Positions 63,705 through 64,000 of a DNA stretch of 64,000 nucleotides are shown piece by piece (the first letter of the stretch is position 1; every line of letters begins with the position of its first letter). Source of the stretch: an uncultured Myxococcales bacterium (lineage in GTDB: Bacteria; Myxococcota_A; UBA9042). The translations under genes were made by a program, and so were the position numbers. The stretch lies in assembly GCA_903955385.1 (NCBI GenBank), contig CAJBNH010000194.1:1-64000 (forward strand), read 5' to 3'. The notes beneath the pieces were generated by a model. That model ran no database searches and was not told the origin of the DNA. It was given only the letters and a program-made list of their open reading frames with translations.

Positions 63705-64000
63705 GTGCAGATCGAACGCAGGACGTTGCCAGGCGCGCATATGGCGTTCGTGGTCTATATCGGCCCGATCGACGGCGTCACCAGCGCAGTGCCCGGCCTT
63801 CTGGATGCCCTGCGCCAGGCTGGTGCGGAGCCGCTGGGGCCCCCGATCGCCGTCTATCCGAGCGCGCAGCAGGACCCGCACGCGATCATGGCGCGCGTCT
63901 GCGTGCCGGTGCCCGATGGGTTCGAAGGCCATGCCGGGCTGCGCACGCTGACAATGGGACCGGTCGATGTCGTCGTCGCGCATTTCTACGGACCGCATCG
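63705..64000 (+). CDS. GyrI-like / AraC effector-binding-domain protein, 3' end cut
   Basis: 98 residues are present, open to the window edge. From GTG 63705 the chain runs MQIERRTLPGAHMAFVVYIG, then VTSAVPGLLDALRQAGAEPLG, IAVYPSAQQ and ARVCVPVPDGF. This is the layout of small-molecule binding SOUL/GyrI-like domains (strand, helix, strand). These stand alone or follow AraC-type DNA-binding domains; no such domain precedes it here, so a stand-alone ligand-binding protein is likely. AGGTG lies 4 bases before the start. Confidence 0.72.
   Translation, partial: MQIERRTLPGAHMAFVVYIGPIDGVTSAVPGLLDALRQAGAEPLGPPIAVYPSAQQDPHAIMARVCVPVPDGFEGHAGLRTLTMGPVDVVVAHFYGPH

Overview
The window is GC-rich chromosomal DNA that looks like a member of the Myxococcota. 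The main reasons are a protein ending in a MYXO-CTERM-type sorting tail (50296-51465), lipoproteins built from tandem CDDGNxCT-type cysteine-rich repeats (1-4473), a membrane-anchored Hanks-type kinase, FHA-domain proteins and a sigma-54 enhancer-binding regulator. I cannot place it below phylum level. There is no prophage, CRISPR array, plasmid backbone or complete insertion sequence. The only mobile-type gene is a REP-associated (Y1/HUH) transposase at 5899-6834.

Layout. 1-4473: two overlapping, paralogous, very cysteine-rich lipoproteins. 4596-13982: housekeeping genes (holB, an ABC-F ATPase, secA), the transposase and a Ser/Thr kinase. 13989-17454: thioesterase, HEAT-repeat protein, DedA protein, aminotransferase. 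17571-23924 (minus strand): a run with a small unknown protein, an exported double thioredoxin-fold protein without catalytic cysteines, a lipoprotein with three DsbA-like domains, rarA and a universal stress protein. 24308-29055: a small Cys-rich lipoprotein, a Pal-type lipoprotein carrying the same Cys-rich module, a coiled-coil/TPR lipoprotein and mnmG. 29042-40719 (minus strand): two FHA proteins (one fused to a degenerate CpaF-type ATPase), thiE/thiG/thiS, and a polysaccharide locus with O-antigen-type ligase, flippase, glycosyltransferase and a DprE1/DprE2-like epimerase pair. 40973-45312: a membrane glycosyltransferase-like protein, an esterase and a second GT4 glycosyltransferase. 45513-51465: surface and secreted proteins, two tRNA genes and pepA. 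51617-64000: rlmN, a sigma-54 regulator, nadD, a NamZ-like muramidase, an OPA-family transporter with a PDZ-like insertion, an unknown membrane pair, a DEAH helicase and the start of a GyrI-like gene.

How the parts fit. Many products go to the envelope: at least seven are lipoproteins or exported proteins rich in cysteine, and a multi-domain DsbA-like lipoprotein is encoded nearby, so disulfide handling is a plausible common theme (inference). The polysaccharide genes form a tightly overlapping minus-strand operon.

The most unusual signal is a dispersed 21-bp imperfect palindrome (arms like CTCAAGTGC / GCACTTGAG around a 3-base centre). I find eight good copies. Six lie in intergenic spacers, one lies just upstream of the transposase gene, and one lies inside a coding sequence. 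I interpret it as a REP-like element family served by the resident transposase. Other points worth checking are a series of five thioredoxin domains that progressively lose their cysteines, an FHA-CpaF fusion without the P-loop lysine, a transporter with a PDZ-like insertion, and a near-consensus sigma-54 promoter before the MYXO-CTERM gene.
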